60,868 nucleotides of DNA from Peribacillus psychrosaccharolyticus ATCC 23296 (GCF_000305495.1 NZ_AJTN02000200.1:1-60868), one strand, 5' to 3'; shown: positions 25,215-35,400, counted from the stretch's first letter. The notes: generated by a model from the letters alone, not told the origin. Made by a program: numbers and translations.

Positions 25215-27083
25215 ATGCGTACGTTTCTTGGTTATGTCTTTATTTTTATGTTTGTCCCACTTTTCTGCTGGATGTTTTTTCTTTCCTATTCAGAATGGTC
25301 TGCAAGCCTTAGCCTAAATCAAGTACTTGATAAAAAGATTCCTATGGAAACCATTCCACTAGCTGAAACAAGCTGGATAAAGGATAAAAACGGCAGTGTA
25401 ATCGCGTCAATCTCCAATCAACAGCACAGGGTTTCTCTCGATAATACTGAAATACCAACGTTTCTAAAAGACGTATTCATCATCGCTGAGGATCGCAGTT
25501 TTTATGATCATTCAGGCTTTGATGCAGCAGCAATCAGCCGTGCAATAATGGTCAATGCATCCAGTGATTCGATTGAACAAGGCGGCAGCACCATTACTCA
25601 GCAACTGGCAAGAAATAGTTTCTTATCTTCTGAAAAAACGTATAATCGGAAGCTGGCGGAACTGCTTCATGCTTACCAGCTAGAACGGAAATACAGCAAA
25701 ACGGAAATTCTTGAGCACTATATTAATGCCATTTACTTTCATAACGGCATGTATGGGATTGAAGCAGCAGCCAATTTTTATTTTACTAACTCTACTGACA
25801 AATTGACCAACGCAGAACTTGCTTTTCTTGCAGCGATCCCAAATAACCCAAACGCTTATAATCCGCTCAAGCATTACGATGCAACAAAGCGCAGACAAGA
25901 ACGATTGATCAAACAGCTTAGTGAGGCTGGGAAACTGACAAAAAGTGAAACTAACAAACTAATCCAAGAAAAAATCACCTTGAATGTGCAGCCAAAAACG
26001 AAGGAACAATACCCAGATTATACGGATTACGTAAATTATGAATTCAACAGTCTCATCGCTCGAGTGGATGGCTTGGAAGCGAAGCTTGTCAGTAAAGACT
26101 CCTCTATAAGGAAAGCAGCACAAACGAAATTGAATAACAAAGTACAAACCTTACTTGAATCTGGTATAACCATCGAGACTGCGTTAGACCCTGCTATCCA
26201 GAAAGCCTCAAAAGAATCTGTGCAGCAAAGGCTTAAAGGAACCGATATCGAGGGATCGGCAGTGGTTATAGAACATCATACGCAAAAGCTTGTCTCTTTG
26301 ATTGGGGGAAAGAATTATATCAAAAATTCTTTTAACCGTTCGTATCAAAGCTATCGTCAGCCAGGATCCGCAATGAAACCATTACTTGTTTACGCGCCTT
26401 ATTTCGAGGAGACGAATGCCCCTACTTCTCAATTAATTAGTGGCGCATCTTATTGTAAAAACGGATACTGTCCCCGTAATGCCGGTGGAGGCAGTTACGG
26501 CTCTGTTACCTTAAAGCAGGCATTTGCCCGTTCCTATAATACACCAGCTATTCGATTGTTTGAAAAGACAGGCATCGCCACGTCCTTTTCGTATTTAAAA
26601 CCATTTCGTTTCCAAAAAATCACCACTGATGATTATACTTTGCCCGCAGCAGTCGGTGGTTTTTCGTATGGTGTCAGTACACTGGAACTCACCCGGGCTT
26701 TTACATCATTCGCTAACGGGACATATAAACCAGCACACGCTATTATGAAAGTTCGTAATAAACAAGGAAAAACCCTCTACCAATGGGACGATAAAGCAAC
26801 AACCATTTGGAGCGGTCAAACCGTTAAAAAAATGAGGAATCTGCTTCATGAAGTAACCGTGAATGGAACTGGGAGGAAAGCCTATATTGAACGTAGTTAT
26901 ATTGGTGGGAAAACTGGTACAACCAATGATGTTAAGGACCTCTGGTTTGTTGGACTGACCAACGACTATACCACAGGCATTTGGATAGGCAAAGATCAGC
27001 CGTCAAGTATGGCTGCTCAACAGTACGCTGCTCCTCACCTAACCATCTGGAAGACTATTAATCTCTCCATTCCAAACCTATAA
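25215..27083 (+). CDS. pbpD: bifunctional penicillin-binding protein (transglycosylase/transpeptidase)
   Basis: Class A penicillin-binding protein, 622 aa, that polymerises and cross-links peptidoglycan outside the membrane. One N-terminal membrane anchor (residues 4-25) is followed by a GT51 domain with EDRSFYDHSGFD (catalytic Glu near residue 92), GGSTITQQLARN and the ERKYSK...YINAIYF block. The transpeptidase domain has SxxK as SAMK near 385, SYN near 440 and KTGT near 565. Length and position next to kapD match B. subtilis PBP4 (pbpD). AGGAAG precedes the ATG. It overlaps the convergent yufK gene by six bases. Confidence 0.93.
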   Translation: MRTFLGYVFIFMFVPLFCWMFFLSYSEWSASLSLNQVLDKKIPMETIPLAETSWIKDKNGSVIASISNQQHRVSLDNTEIPTFLKDVFIIAEDRSFYDHSGFDAAAISRAIMVNASSDSIEQGGSTITQQLARNSFLSSEKTYNRKLAELLHAYQLERKYSKTEILEHYINAIYFHNGMYGIEAAANFYFTNSTDKLTNAELAFLAAIPNNPNAYNPLKHYDATKRRQERLIKQLSEAGKLTKSETNKLIQEKITLNVQPKTKEQYPDYTDYVNYEFNSLIARVDGLEAKLVSKDSSIRKAAQTKLNNKVQTLLESGITIETALDPAIQKASKESVQQRLKGTDIEGSAVVIEHHTQKLVSLIGGKNYIKNSFNRSYQSYRQPGSAMKPLLVYAPYFEETNAPTSQLISGASYCKNGYCPRNAGGGSYGSVTLKQAFARSYNTPAIRLFEKTGIATSFSYLKPFRFQKITTDDYTLPAAVGGFSYGVSTLELTRAFTSFANGTYKPAHAIMKVRNKQGKTLYQWDDKATTIWSGQTVKKMRNLLHEVTVNGTGRKAYIERSYIGGKTGTTNDVKDLWFVGLTNDYTTGIWIGKDQPSSMAAQQYAAPHLTIWKTINLSIPNL

Positions 27084-27635
27084 AGGCATGCTTGCTATGA
27101 CACTGTTATAGAGCTTAATCCCACAGTATAAAATGGTACTCAGCATGGCCGACCAGCCAAATACATGAAAAACAATAATTCCAATCAGCCCCGCTCCACT
27201 GAGTGCAGGGCTGATTTTGTATACAAAGTAAATAAATGCAACGAATGTGGTTGTAAGAAATATAGCCAAAATCCCTAAAATGGATTGAATACTTATGAGA
27301 GAAACAGCCCCTCCAATCAAATAAATCACAGCACATGCTCGAATACTTCTTAAACTTTCTCCTTCTGATTCTTTGGAAAAAAACAATAAGGAAATCTCGA
27401 TGGCTGTATCAGCAATTAGTTTTAACGCGGCGAACAACATAAAAACAATCAAAAACAATCCAAATAAAAGAGTCAATTTAATCCCAGTAACCGAAAAAAA
27501 CGCCAGCATTCCTTGATAAATACCAACCTGTTTTAACAAATCAAGGGTATGTATCTCCCCATATACTGCAAAGGATAGACTGAATAATAAAATTGAAATT
27601 AGCGGAAAATAACCTAGTAAATAGGTATTTTTCAT
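27078..27635 (-). CDS. yufK: YufK (DUF5366) family membrane protein
   Basis: A 185-aa protein with about five hydrophobic segments and few charged residues, resembling the YufK/DUF5366 family, whose function is unknown. It lies immediately upstream of and divergent from the mrp operon, the place yufK holds in B. subtilis. AAGGAAGATC precedes the ATG. Its stop overlaps the end of pbpD. Confidence 0.75.
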   Translation of the reverse strand: MKNTYLLGYFPLISILLFSLSFAVYGEIHTLDLLKQVGIYQGMLAFFSVTGIKLTLLFGLFLIVFMLFAALKLIADTAIEISLLFFSKESEGESLRSIRACAVIYLIGGAVSLISIQSILGILAIFLTTTFVAFIYFVYKISPALSGAGLIGIIVFHVFGWSAMLSTILYCGIKLYNSVIASMPL

Positions 27636-27839
27636 TCTTGATCTTCCTTTCTTTTACCAACTATTTTCTAATCTAAAAATTTTTTTTACTTGAATATGAC
27701 CTGTTTCTACCTATTTATAAATTTTTTTATAATTCGATTACAGACGCCCGCCAGTCATGCAGCAGGCTGTTATTTACGCTATACTTTAGGAACGTTCCCT
27801 ATGTAATGCACAATCGTATTAAAAACGAGGAGGGGTATT

Positions 27840-30239
27840 ATGTCGTTGCTTCACTGGGCCGTATTAGCGCCGTTTTTGGCAGCGCTGCTGGTCCCTTTTC
27901 TTTATAAGCTTGTCCGCCGAATTCATACGGGCTGGTTTGTACTTTTTATACCGATCATTCTTTTTACATACTTTTTCACATTGATTGATACTACACGAAA
28001 AGGATCAACCATTATCGAAAGTGTTCCATGGATTCCTTCTCTACATATCAATGTATCCCTATATGTGGATGGATTAAGTTTATTATTCGCATTATTAATA
28101 ACGGGTATTGGTGCTCTAGTTATTCTTTACTCGATTTTTTATTTATCAAATAAAAAAGAATCTCTGCATAACTTTTATGTATATTTACTTTTGTTTATGG
28201 GGGCCATGCTAGGTGTTGTCCTATCTGATAACTTAATCGTTCTCTACACATTCTGGGAACTAACGAGCTTGTCATCCTTCCTGCTAATCGGCTATTGGCA
28301 TCATCGCGAGCGCTCTCGCTATGGTGCACAAAAGTCATTGTTGATTACGGTTTTCGGTGGACTTGCCATGTTCGGCGGTTTTGTCCTCCTATCCTATATC
28401 GGCAGCACCTTCAGTATTCGTGAGCTAATTATGGATAGCGGACAACTGTTTGAACATCCTTTATTCATCCCTACTATGCTGCTGATTTTGCTCGGAGCGT
28501 TTACAAAATCCGCGCAATTTCCTTTTCATATCTGGCTCCCGGATGCAATGGAGGCACCGACACCGGTCAGTGCTTACTTGCATTCGGCCACAATGGTGAA
28601 AGCAGGTATATACCTGGTTGCCCGTCTATCACCTGTCTTTGCCTTTTCTGGAACCTGGCTCTGGCTGGTTTCTCTCTTTGGAATCATCACCCTTTTATGG
28701 GGTTCATTCTTTGCGGTAAAACAAACCGACTTAAAGGGAATATTAGCGTATTCAACCATCAGTCAGCTTGGACTAATCATGTCATTATTAGGCGTTGGAG
28801 CAGCTGCTCTCCATTATGAAGAGCTAGATGACAATCTCTATCTTGCCGCTACTGTTGCTGCCGTTTTTCATTTAATTAACCACGCCACCTTTAAAGGCAG
28901 CCTATTTATGGTCGCTGGGATCGTCGATCATGAAACAGGTACACGTGATATCCGTAAGCTGGGCGGTTTAATGCAGGTAATGCCGATTACCTTTACGGTT
29001 GCAGTTATAGGCACTTTTTCTATGGCTGGAGTACCGCCCTTTAATGGCTTTTTAAGCAAGGAAATGTTCCTAGCAAGCATGGTCCATGTTTTGGAACTAG
29101 ATATAGTTAACTTCACTACTTGGGGAGCTCTTTTCCCTGTAATAGCTTGGATTGCAAGTGTCTTCACCTTTATTTACAGTATGATTATTTTATTTAAAAC
29201 CTTTACAGGCAGCCTTCAGTCGGAAAAGCTCCCGAAACAGCCGCATGAGGCACCAATCGGGATGCTCATTTCTCCAATAATCTTGGCATCTTTGGTTATT
29301 GTGTTTGGGCTATTTCCGAACCTGCTGTCAACTTCCATTATAGAGCCAGCAACAGCTGCCATTCAGCCAACGCTGACAAATGACCTCCATGTCCATATTG
29401 GTTTTTGGCATGGATTTAAACCTGAGTTTTGGATGACTGTTGGAATCATCGTATTTGGGACTATGCTTTTTATAACCTTAAAAAGATGGTGGAGGATTTA
29501 CTCCATCGTTCCCGAGCAAATTTCACTCAATAATCTCTATGACCAAAGTTTAAACATGATTGAAGTAATCTCATTAAAACTCACAAAAATCTTTATGACT
29601 GGGTACATCCGCAACTACTTAATATATATTTTCATATTTTTTATAGCAGCTCTATTAAGTACCCTTTTTCAAAAAAATGCTTTCACAATCGATTTAGATC
29701 ATGTTGCACCCATCGGATTATATGAGGTCATTTTAGCAGTCATCATAGCCAGTGTGTCTATTGTCATTTTATTTGCTAAATCACGGCTGACCTCCATTAT
29801 CCTGCTTGGTGCTGTCGGCTATACCGTTTCACTCTTTTTTGTTTTATTCAGGGCACCTGACCTTGCCTTGACTCAGCTGATTATTGAAACCATTTCCGTC
29901 GCATTATTTCTGCTATGTTTCTATCGGCTTCCGAAGCTTGGCAATCGAAAAGAGGAACGTATGGCATTTAGATGGAATAATGCCTTAATCTCTATCGGAG
30001 TTGGCATCACCGTAACTCTCATTGCGATATCAGCGTTTAGCAGTAATAAACCGTTTCCTCCTATTTCCAGCTACTATATTGAAAATGCCTATAAAGAGGC
30101 AGGGGGTAAAAACATAGTCAATGTCATATTAGTTGACTTCCGCGGACTTGATACCATGTTCGAAATTACCGTCCTTGGAATTGCAGCCCTTGGCATCTTT
30201 GGAATGATCAAACTTAGAACAGGGAGGAAGTCAGAATGA
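27840..30239 (+). CDS. mrpA: Na+/H+ antiporter subunit A
   Basis: Largest subunit (799 aa) of the Mrp sodium/proton antiporter, which pumps Na+ out against H+ and supports pH and salt tolerance. The N-terminal two thirds resemble complex I NuoL, with the proton-channel signature LLIGYWHHRERSRYGAQKSL, SAQFPFHIWLPDAMEAPTPVSAYLHSATMVKAG (shown here only by its blocks) and the essential Glu in FWELTSLSS. The C-terminal part carries the MrpB-like domain (FRAPDLALTQLIIET, FRGLDTMFEITVLGIAALG). GAGGAGGGG precedes the ATG. It is first of seven genes and overlaps mrpB by four bases. Confidence 0.95.
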   Translation: MSLLHWAVLAPFLAALLVPFLYKLVRRIHTGWFVLFIPIILFTYFFTLIDTTRKGSTIIESVPWIPSLHINVSLYVDGLSLLFALLITGIGALVILYSIFYLSNKKESLHNFYVYLLLFMGAMLGVVLSDNLIVLYTFWELTSLSSFLLIGYWHHRERSRYGAQKSLLITVFGGLAMFGGFVLLSYIGSTFSIRELIMDSGQLFEHPLFIPTMLLILLGAFTKSAQFPFHIWLPDAMEAPTPVSAYLHSATMVKAGIYLVARLSPVFAFSGTWLWLVSLFGIITLLWGSFFAVKQTDLKGILAYSTISQLGLIMSLLGVGAAALHYEELDDNLYLAATVAAVFHLINHATFKGSLFMVAGIVDHETGTRDIRKLGGLMQVMPITFTVAVIGTFSMAGVPPFNGFLSKEMFLASMVHVLELDIVNFTTWGALFPVIAWIASVFTFIYSMIILFKTFTGSLQSEKLPKQPHEAPIGMLISPIILASLVIVFGLFPNLLSTSIIEPATAAIQPTLTNDLHVHIGFWHGFKPEFWMTVGIIVFGTMLFITLKRWWRIYSIVPEQISLNNLYDQSLNMIEVISLKLTKIFMTGYIRNYLIYIFIFFIAALLSTLFQKNAFTIDLDHVAPIGLYEVILAVIIASVSIVILFAKSRLTSIILLGAVGYTVSLFFVLFRAPDLALTQLIIETISVALFLLCFYRLPKLGNRKEERMAFRWNNALISIGVGITVTLIAISAFSSNKPFPPISSYYIENAYKEAGGKNIVNVILVDFRGLDTMFEITVLGIAALGIFGMIKLRTGRKSE

Positions 30240-30658
30240 AAACAAACGACCTAATCCTCCAAACGGTTACAAAGGTTGCAGCTTTTGTCATTATTCTATT
30301 TTCCCTTTCTATCTTTTTAGGCGGCCACTACTCGCCAGGCGGCGGCTTTGTCGGAGGATTAATGACTTCCTCTGCCATCATCTTGCTGTTGCTTGCCTAC
30401 GACCTAAAAACTGTTGCGGGAATACTACCTGTTGACTATAAACTGTTTATCGCAAGCGGGCTGCTCCTTTCTGTACTAACTGCATCAGGGTCACTTCTGT
30501 TCGGTGTACCACTGATGACCCATGCATTTACGTATGTCGACCTCCCGTTACTCGGACATATTTCACTGCATACAGCAGTCCTGTTTGATCTCGGTGTCTA
30601 CCTTGTGGTTGTTGGTGTGACGATGACGATAATCCAAACGATTGGGGAGAGTGAATAA
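30236..30658 (+). CDS. mrpB: Na+/H+ antiporter subunit B
   Basis: Mrp complex subunit of 140 aa with about four membrane helices. The family block [23 protein letters not shown] is visible near residue 28, and the C-terminal [17 protein letters not shown] fits MnhB. It overlaps mrpA by four bases (ATGA) and its stop shares one base with the mrpC start (TAATG), so the genes are translationally coupled. Confidence 0.95.
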   Translation: MKTNDLILQTVTKVAAFVIILFSLSIFLGGHYSPGGGFVGGLMTSSAIILLLLAYDLKTVAGILPVDYKLFIASGLLLSVLTASGSLLFGVPLMTHAFTYVDLPLLGHISLHTAVLFDLGVYLVVVGVTMTIIQTIGESE

Positions 30659-30999
30659 TGGAAATTTTAATGGCCATTGTCATTGGCATCCTGTTTACGT
30701 GTGCTACGTATCTCATGCTCTCTAAAAGTATTCTTCGGATCATAATTGGGACAGGGCTGCTGAGTCATGGCGCACATTTATTAATTCTAACGATGGGTGG
30801 ACTTAAACGCGGCGCAGTCCCCATCCTAACCGATAAGATTCAAGACTATGTAGATCCACTTCCCCAAGCACTAATATTAACGGCAATCGTTATTAGCTTC
30901 GGGGTCACGGCTTTTTTCTTGGTACTGGCATATAGAACCTATCAAGAGATTGGCACCGATGATATGGATCAATTGAGAGGAACGAAGCATAATGAATAA
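30658..30999 (+). CDS. mrpC: Na+/H+ antiporter subunit C
   Basis: Mrp subunit of 113 aa, homologous to complex I NuoK. Three membrane helices are visible, with [18 protein letters not shown] and [21 protein letters not shown], the family's most conserved stretch. It sits between mrpB (one-base overlap) and mrpD (eight-base overlap). Confidence 0.95.
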   Translation: MEILMAIVIGILFTCATYLMLSKSILRIIIGTGLLSHGAHLLILTMGGLKRGAVPILTDKIQDYVDPLPQALILTAIVISFGVTAFFLVLAYRTYQEIGTDDMDQLRGTKHNE

Positions 31000-32470
31000 C
31001 CTTACTATATTACCTGTGCTGCTGCCGCTGCTCACAGGAATTATCTTACTATTCGTTACCAAATCAATTATTATTCAACGAATTCTCTCGATGCTCTCTT
31101 CCATAATTGGCATTGGGATCGCAGGTACCTTAGTCTACAATGTCTCTGCTCACGGAATAATAGCTTTAGCGGTTGGCAGCTGGGAAGCACCATTTGGCAT
31201 TGTCATCGTTGCAGATATGCTTGCAAGCTTACTGGTACTGACCACAACTATCATCGTCTGTGCGGTATTAATCTATTCGTTTTATTCTATTGGCGAAGCA
31301 CGTGAGAAATTCTACTATTACGCAATGGTTCAGTTTTTACTAGTCGGAATAAATGGAGCATTTTTAACAGGGGATTTGTTCAACCTATTCGTCTTTTTCG
31401 AAGTCATGTTAATGGCTTCTTACGTATTACTTGCACTCGGTGGAACAAAAGTCCAACTCCGCGAGACAATTAAGTACTTATTGGTAAACGTAATTGCCTC
31501 TGCTCTCTTTGTCATTACCGTTGCCTATCTATATTCCGTCACCGGGACTCTGAACATGGCCGACTTAAGCAGAAAAATCGCAGAAATTGGACAACCCGGA
31601 ATTATCACCGTCATTGCTGTATCCTTTCTCATTGTGTTTGGTATGAAAGGAGCGATTTTCCCGCTCTTTTATTGGCTGCCCGGCTCATATGCCGCCCCGC
31701 CGATTCCAGTAATCGCCTTGTTCGGTGCACTCCTAACAAAGGTTGGGATTTACTCTATTTTTCGTACGTACACACTTTTGTTTTATCATGATCAAGGCTA
31801 TACACATACCTTACTTGGCATACTTGGCATCTTAACCATCATTATTGGGATCATAGGTGCAGTCGGCTATTGGGATTTAAAGAAAATTATTATTTATAAC
31901 ATCATCATTGCCATCGGCGTGATTACGTTTGGAATCTCACTTATGAATGAACAAGCTCTAATCGGAACAGCATTTTATATCATGCACGATATGATTATCA
32001 AAGCCGCATTGTTTTTACTAATTGGTATTATGATTAAACTAACAGGGACGAATAATTTGCGTGAGATCAGTGGTCTAATCCGCACTTACCCTGTACTCGG
32101 CTGGAGCTTTTTTATTGCAGCCATCTCACTAGCAGGAATACCGCCTTTCAGCGGCTTTGCCGGAAAATTATTAATTCTCCAAGGAGCCGCTGCTGAGTCT
32201 GCGTATCTCGGAATGGCGGTCGTTCTTCTGTCCAGTCTATTCGTACTCTATTCGGTCATGAAGATCTTTATCAATGGCTTTTGGGGTGAAGAAAAAGAAT
32301 ACCCGAAGAAAGATATACCTTATAAAAAGCTGCTGTTTCCAGCCGTTTTACTTGTTGCAATTTCCATCAGCTATGGCCTAGGTACAGAATTTGTGTATCC
32401 GTTTATCTCACAGGCGGCCGAAACCCTGCTTCATCCGGATATCTATCTTGATGCGGTATTAAAGGAGTAA
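30992..32470 (+). CDS. mrpD: Na+/H+ antiporter subunit D
   Basis: Mrp subunit of 492 aa, homologous to complex I NuoN/NuoM, with about 14 membrane helices. It shows the conserved Glu in [18 protein letters not shown], the conserved Lys in [18 protein letters not shown], and [17 protein letters not shown]. Together with MrpA it forms the proton-pumping core of the antiporter. It overlaps the end of mrpC by eight bases. Confidence 0.95.
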   Translation: MNNLTILPVLLPLLTGIILLFVTKSIIIQRILSMLSSIIGIGIAGTLVYNVSAHGIIALAVGSWEAPFGIVIVADMLASLLVLTTTIIVCAVLIYSFYSIGEAREKFYYYAMVQFLLVGINGAFLTGDLFNLFVFFEVMLMASYVLLALGGTKVQLRETIKYLLVNVIASALFVITVAYLYSVTGTLNMADLSRKIAEIGQPGIITVIAVSFLIVFGMKGAIFPLFYWLPGSYAAPPIPVIALFGALLTKVGIYSIFRTYTLLFYHDQGYTHTLLGILGILTIIIGIIGAVGYWDLKKIIIYNIIIAIGVITFGISLMNEQALIGTAFYIMHDMIIKAALFLLIGIMIKLTGTNNLREISGLIRTYPVLGWSFFIAAISLAGIPPFSGFAGKLLILQGAAAESAYLGMAVVLLSSLFVLYSVMKIFINGFWGEEKEYPKKDIPYKKLLFPAVLLVAISISYGLGTEFVYPFISQAAETLLHPDIYLDAVLKE

Positions 32471-32477
32471 TGTGCAG

Positions 32478-32954
32478 ATGTCTTTTCAAATCTTATTAAA
32501 TCTATTACTCGCATTCACCTGGATGTTTTTAAAAAATGAGTACAGCGGAAACACATTTACCATTGGGTACATACTTGGGCTGCTCATTTTAATTGTCTTC
32601 CGTCATTTTTTCAACGAACGTTTCTATCTTCTGCGTGTTTACGCAGTCATGAAGCTCGTTCTCCTGTTCTTTAGGGAACTCCTTCTTTCTAATATTGCCG
32701 TACTCAAAGTCATTCTCAAACCACGGCTTACCATTACACCTGGTATTTTTGCTTTAGAAACGAAACTGACCAAAGACTGGGAAATTACGACACTAGCCAA
32801 TTTAATTACACTCACTCCTGGAACACTGGTGGTCAACGTTTCAGCTGATAATAAAACCCTCTACATCCATGCTATGGATCTAGCTGATAAACAAGAAGCC
32901 ATCGACAACATTAAGAATACGTTTGAAAAAGCGATAATGGAGGTGAGCCGATAA
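32478..32954 (+). CDS. mrpE: Na+/H+ antiporter subunit E
   Basis: Mrp subunit of 158 aa, the same length as B. subtilis MrpE. Two N-terminal membrane segments are followed by a cytoplasmic domain containing LTKDWEITTLANLITLTPGTLVV and LYIHAMD. ATG 32478 gives the family's usual N-terminus (MSFQILLNLLLAF); a GTG six bases upstream is also in frame after the same AAAGGAG, so the start could be two codons earlier. mrpF follows with no gap. Confidence 0.93.
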   Translation: MSFQILLNLLLAFTWMFLKNEYSGNTFTIGYILGLLILIVFRHFFNERFYLLRVYAVMKLVLLFFRELLLSNIAVLKVILKPRLTITPGIFALETKLTKDWEITTLANLITLTPGTLVVNVSADNKTLYIHAMDLADKQEAIDNIKNTFEKAIMEVSR

Positions 32955-33239
32955 ATGTTTTCTATAATCATTCAGATAGCCCTCATCTGCATCTCATTAT
33001 CTATGCTAGGACTGGTATATCGACTTATTAAAGGCCCTTCAACCCCTGACCGGGTTGTCGCACTTGACGCCATAGGCATTAATCTTATAGCACTGATCGC
33101 GCTGCTTTCCATAAGCTTGGACACAAGTGCCTACCTAGAAGCCATCCTTCTTCTAGCAATCGTTTCATTTATCGGAACAACAGCCTTTTCCAAATTCCTA
33201 GAGAAGGAGGATATCATCGAACATGATCGAAACCTTTAA
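32955..33239 (+). CDS. mrpF: Na+/H+ antiporter subunit F
   Basis: Small Mrp subunit of 94 aa with three membrane helices. The family block YRLIKGPSTPDRVVALDAIGINLIAL (split here between YRLIKGPSTPDRVVALD and its continuation) is clear, followed by LEAILLLAIVSFIGTTAFSKFLE. It starts at the base after the mrpE stop and overlaps mrpG by 17 bases. Confidence 0.95.
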   Translation: MFSIIIQIALICISLSMLGLVYRLIKGPSTPDRVVALDAIGINLIALIALLSISLDTSAYLEAILLLAIVSFIGTTAFSKFLEKEDIIEHDRNL

Positions 33240-33579
33240 ACTTATAGCCGGCATTCTAATCCTGTTAGGTGCCTTCCTATTTCTAGCGTCCACACTCGGC
33301 GTCATCCGGCTGCCAGACGTCTACACCCGAAACCACGCCGCCTCAAAAAGCACCACCCTAGGCGTAACCTCAATCCTAATTGGAACATGTATTTATTTTT
33401 ACGCACAACACGGACACTTTAATTCAAGATTAATCCTAGCCATATTCTTCATTCTGCTAACCGCACCCGTAGCTGGACACCTAATCAGCCGCGCTGCCTA
33501 TAACACAAACGTTAAACTCTGGAAAAACAGCAGCGAAGATGATTTAGAAAAAGCAAGGATGGCAAAGCGAAAAGAGTAA
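33223..33579 (+). CDS. mrpG: Na+/H+ antiporter subunit G
   Basis: Last subunit of the Mrp operon, 118 aa with three membrane helices. The hallmark LGVIRLPDVYTRNHAASKSTTLG and the following LTAPVAGHLISRAAY are present (MnhG/PhaG family). AAGGAGG lies inside the end of mrpF. A terminator follows directly. Confidence 0.95.
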   Translation: MIETFKLIAGILILLGAFLFLASTLGVIRLPDVYTRNHAASKSTTLGVTSILIGTCIYFYAQHGHFNSRLILAIFFILLTAPVAGHLISRAAYNTNVKLWKNSSEDDLEKARMAKRKE

Positions 33580-33596
33580 TACGATTAGACAAGCTC

Positions 33597-33621
33597 ATAG
33601 AAAGCTTGTCTTTTTTTTGTA
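33597..33621 (+). terminator. terminator of the mrp operon
   Basis: AGACAAGCT pairs with AGCTTGTCT across a seven-base loop and is followed by eight T. Confidence 0.88.
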
Positions 33622-33634
33622 TTGGGGAGGTATC

Positions 33635-34491
33635 TTATTCTATAAGTATATACTCTCTGTTTTTTGTAATTCCTGTGAAATTTAGAGCCATTGACGCCAG
33701 AATACGACGGGCAATCGTTTCTGATTCTATCCCTAAGAAGAGACGAAGTTCCTTATTCGTAACAGTATGTTTTTTAATAATGTATAGTCCCTCAAGGATG
33801 GCAGATGGGAATCCGGAGACGAATATCCACATGAATGACATATCCAATTTCCATTTTTTCTGTTCATAGGAAGTGCAAAACATATTGTACAATGAACGCC
33901 ATTCAACAATTCATCTTCATTGATCGCATATTTTTGCAGGATATTTATTTGGAGGGGACTATCAGAAGTAAGCAGAAGGGTTGAGAGTTTGAGGAGTTCA
34001 TGTTGATTGAATGTTTCAGATTGGTACTTTTGCTGAAGCATCTCTATTTTCAAAGAAAGATAGTCACTATTAATCAACACGTCAAATATTGAAAAGTGCT
34101 GAGGTGAGGCCTTAATAATCGCATGCTGATTAGCAATAACAACAAGATGTTCAATAGGGATATCAGGAAAGTCGTTGCGTTGAAGCCATTCTAAAAAAAG
34201 ATTTTTTTGCCTAATCACCTCGATTAGGAGAAAAAACGAGGGAGAAATGAGTAAAAAATCCATTTGAAAGTGTTCCTCATACATTTCAGAAAGCCTTAAC
34301 CCATGAAAAATCCTATAGGCTGGATTATGAAGACGTACTAAATGGCGATTCACTTCCATTTCGCCTTTAAAGCCAGCCAAACTTTTTCGTACATCTTCCT
34401 CAACATATTTCTTTTTTGGATGCAGTTCCGGTATTCTTCGATTGAGCGCCTCCAGTGCTAGGATACCGACTGATTTATTACATGGTTTCAT
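33635..34491 (-). pseudogene. NERD-type nuclease-related protein, frameshifted and internally deleted
   Basis: Relic or recoded gene of the Bacillales NERD (nuclease-related domain) family. From ATG 34491 one frame runs to 33733: a charged head, LSEMYEEHFQMDFLLISPSF with NERD strands, and a zinc-ribbon-like tail with CTIC and CHSC. The family's C-terminal winged-helix block (TNKELRLFLGIESE ... LNFTGITKNREYIL) continues in the -1 frame to 33635. The switch falls at AAAAAAC (33775-33769). About 40 residues of the NERD core after LLIEV, where relatives have the EVK nuclease motif, also seem missing. Two lesions make decay the simplest reading. A thioesterase gene lies upstream and mrpG converges on it. 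Confidence 0.75.
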
Positions 34492-34581
34492 GATGATAAA
34501 ATTCCCCCTTCGCCATTCAATACCCTACCATTCGACGAAAATTAAATTATACCTGCATCTTACTTAATTCCTCCAAACCAA

Positions 34582-34701
34582 GGGGGGTATTTTGTTGAAA
34601 TTCAGCTTACTAAACTCATTAATCCCGTCTGAAGTCTGCTTATTCCCGTCTGGCCCTATCATATTCCCGTCTCGCGCCTTGGAAAGCCTTCCGAATACCC
34701 C
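34582..34701. repeat. intergenic element with three 21-bp-period repeats (copy 2)
   Basis: The core TTATTCCCGTC recurs at 34619 (one mismatch), 34640 (perfect) and 34661 (one or two mismatches), exactly 21 bases apart. GGGGGGTATT starts the element, and TATT is again 31 bases before the first core, as in the copy at 16929-17108. A TTCAGCT/CAGCTGA-like motif lies between them. The right end is AATACCCCAG, inverted relative to the left GGGGTATT. The rest of the 34492-34840 gap shows nothing else that I can name. Confidence 0.7.
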
Positions 34702-34840
34702 AGTGCGTACCCCGTTAGGCTTGGTCTTTTTAAAATAACTCGCTTTTTTTGTTCGCCTGCCATCCTAGATGCGGGATCTGGCCTACAAAATCAACTATTC
34801 CAGTCTTCGTGGTTTGAAATCCTCCACTAAGCGTTCTAAA

Positions 34841-34875
34841 CAGAAAAAAAGCAGCATGCTGCTGCTTTTTTTCTG
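34841..34875 (-). terminator. terminator after the thioesterase gene
   Basis: A perfect 16-bp stem (34841-34856 with 34860-34875) with a three-base loop and A7/T7 inside the arms lies just after the stop at 34876. Confidence 0.88.
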
Positions 34876-35274
34876 TTATTGTTCTTTTTTCAGTTTTATA
34901 ACGGCGAGTGTACAGCGGGAGATGCACACTAGTTGTTGTTCTTCGTCACGGATTTTGATGTCCCAAACCATGGTTGTTTTGCCGCGGTGCAGGATGGTTC
35001 CTTCTGCTGTGACGATACCGGATCGTTTTCCTTTTAAATGATTGGCATTGATTTCGAGGCCGACCACGGCTTCTTTTGTGGGGTCTACAAGAGCAAATCC
35101 CCCCATACTGGCAACTGTTTCGGCTAAGGCTACGGAAGCGCCGCCGTGAAGCAGCCCGAACGGCTGATGTGTTCTTTCGTCGACAGGCATAGTTGCAACA
35201 ATGCGCCCTTCGCTCAGCTCCGTCACTTCAATTCCTAGTGTATTCATTAATGTCTTTTGGATATTCATTTCCAT
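34876..35274 (-). CDS. yuxO: hotdog-fold acyl-CoA thioesterase (YuxO/MenI-like)
   Basis: PaaI/MenI-type thioesterase, 132 aa, probably hydrolysing an aromatic acyl-CoA such as 1,4-dihydroxy-2-naphthoyl-CoA in menaquinone synthesis. Family features: FGLLHGGASVALAETVAS with the catalytic-loop HGG and the general-base Glu, then GLEINANHLK and the last strand CISRCTLAV. ATG 35274 follows GGAGGTAAG. In B. subtilis yuxO lies between comA and mrpG; here comA is missing and a broken NERD gene intervenes. Confidence 0.85.
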   Translation of the reverse strand: MEMNIQKTLMNTLGIEVTELSEGRIVATMPVDERTHQPFGLLHGGASVALAETVASMGGFALVDPTKEAVVGLEINANHLKGKRSGIVTAEGTILHRGKTTMVWDIKIRDEEQQLVCISRCTLAVIKLKKEQ

Positions 35275-35400
35275 TGTACTTACCTCCATATACTATCGAT
35301 ATACTGTAGTTCGATTATTTCATAGAAATATCCTTCTTTTACTCACTCATCATACCTGTTTATATTTTCTCATATGTTGAAGATGAAGGAGGCGCAAGCC

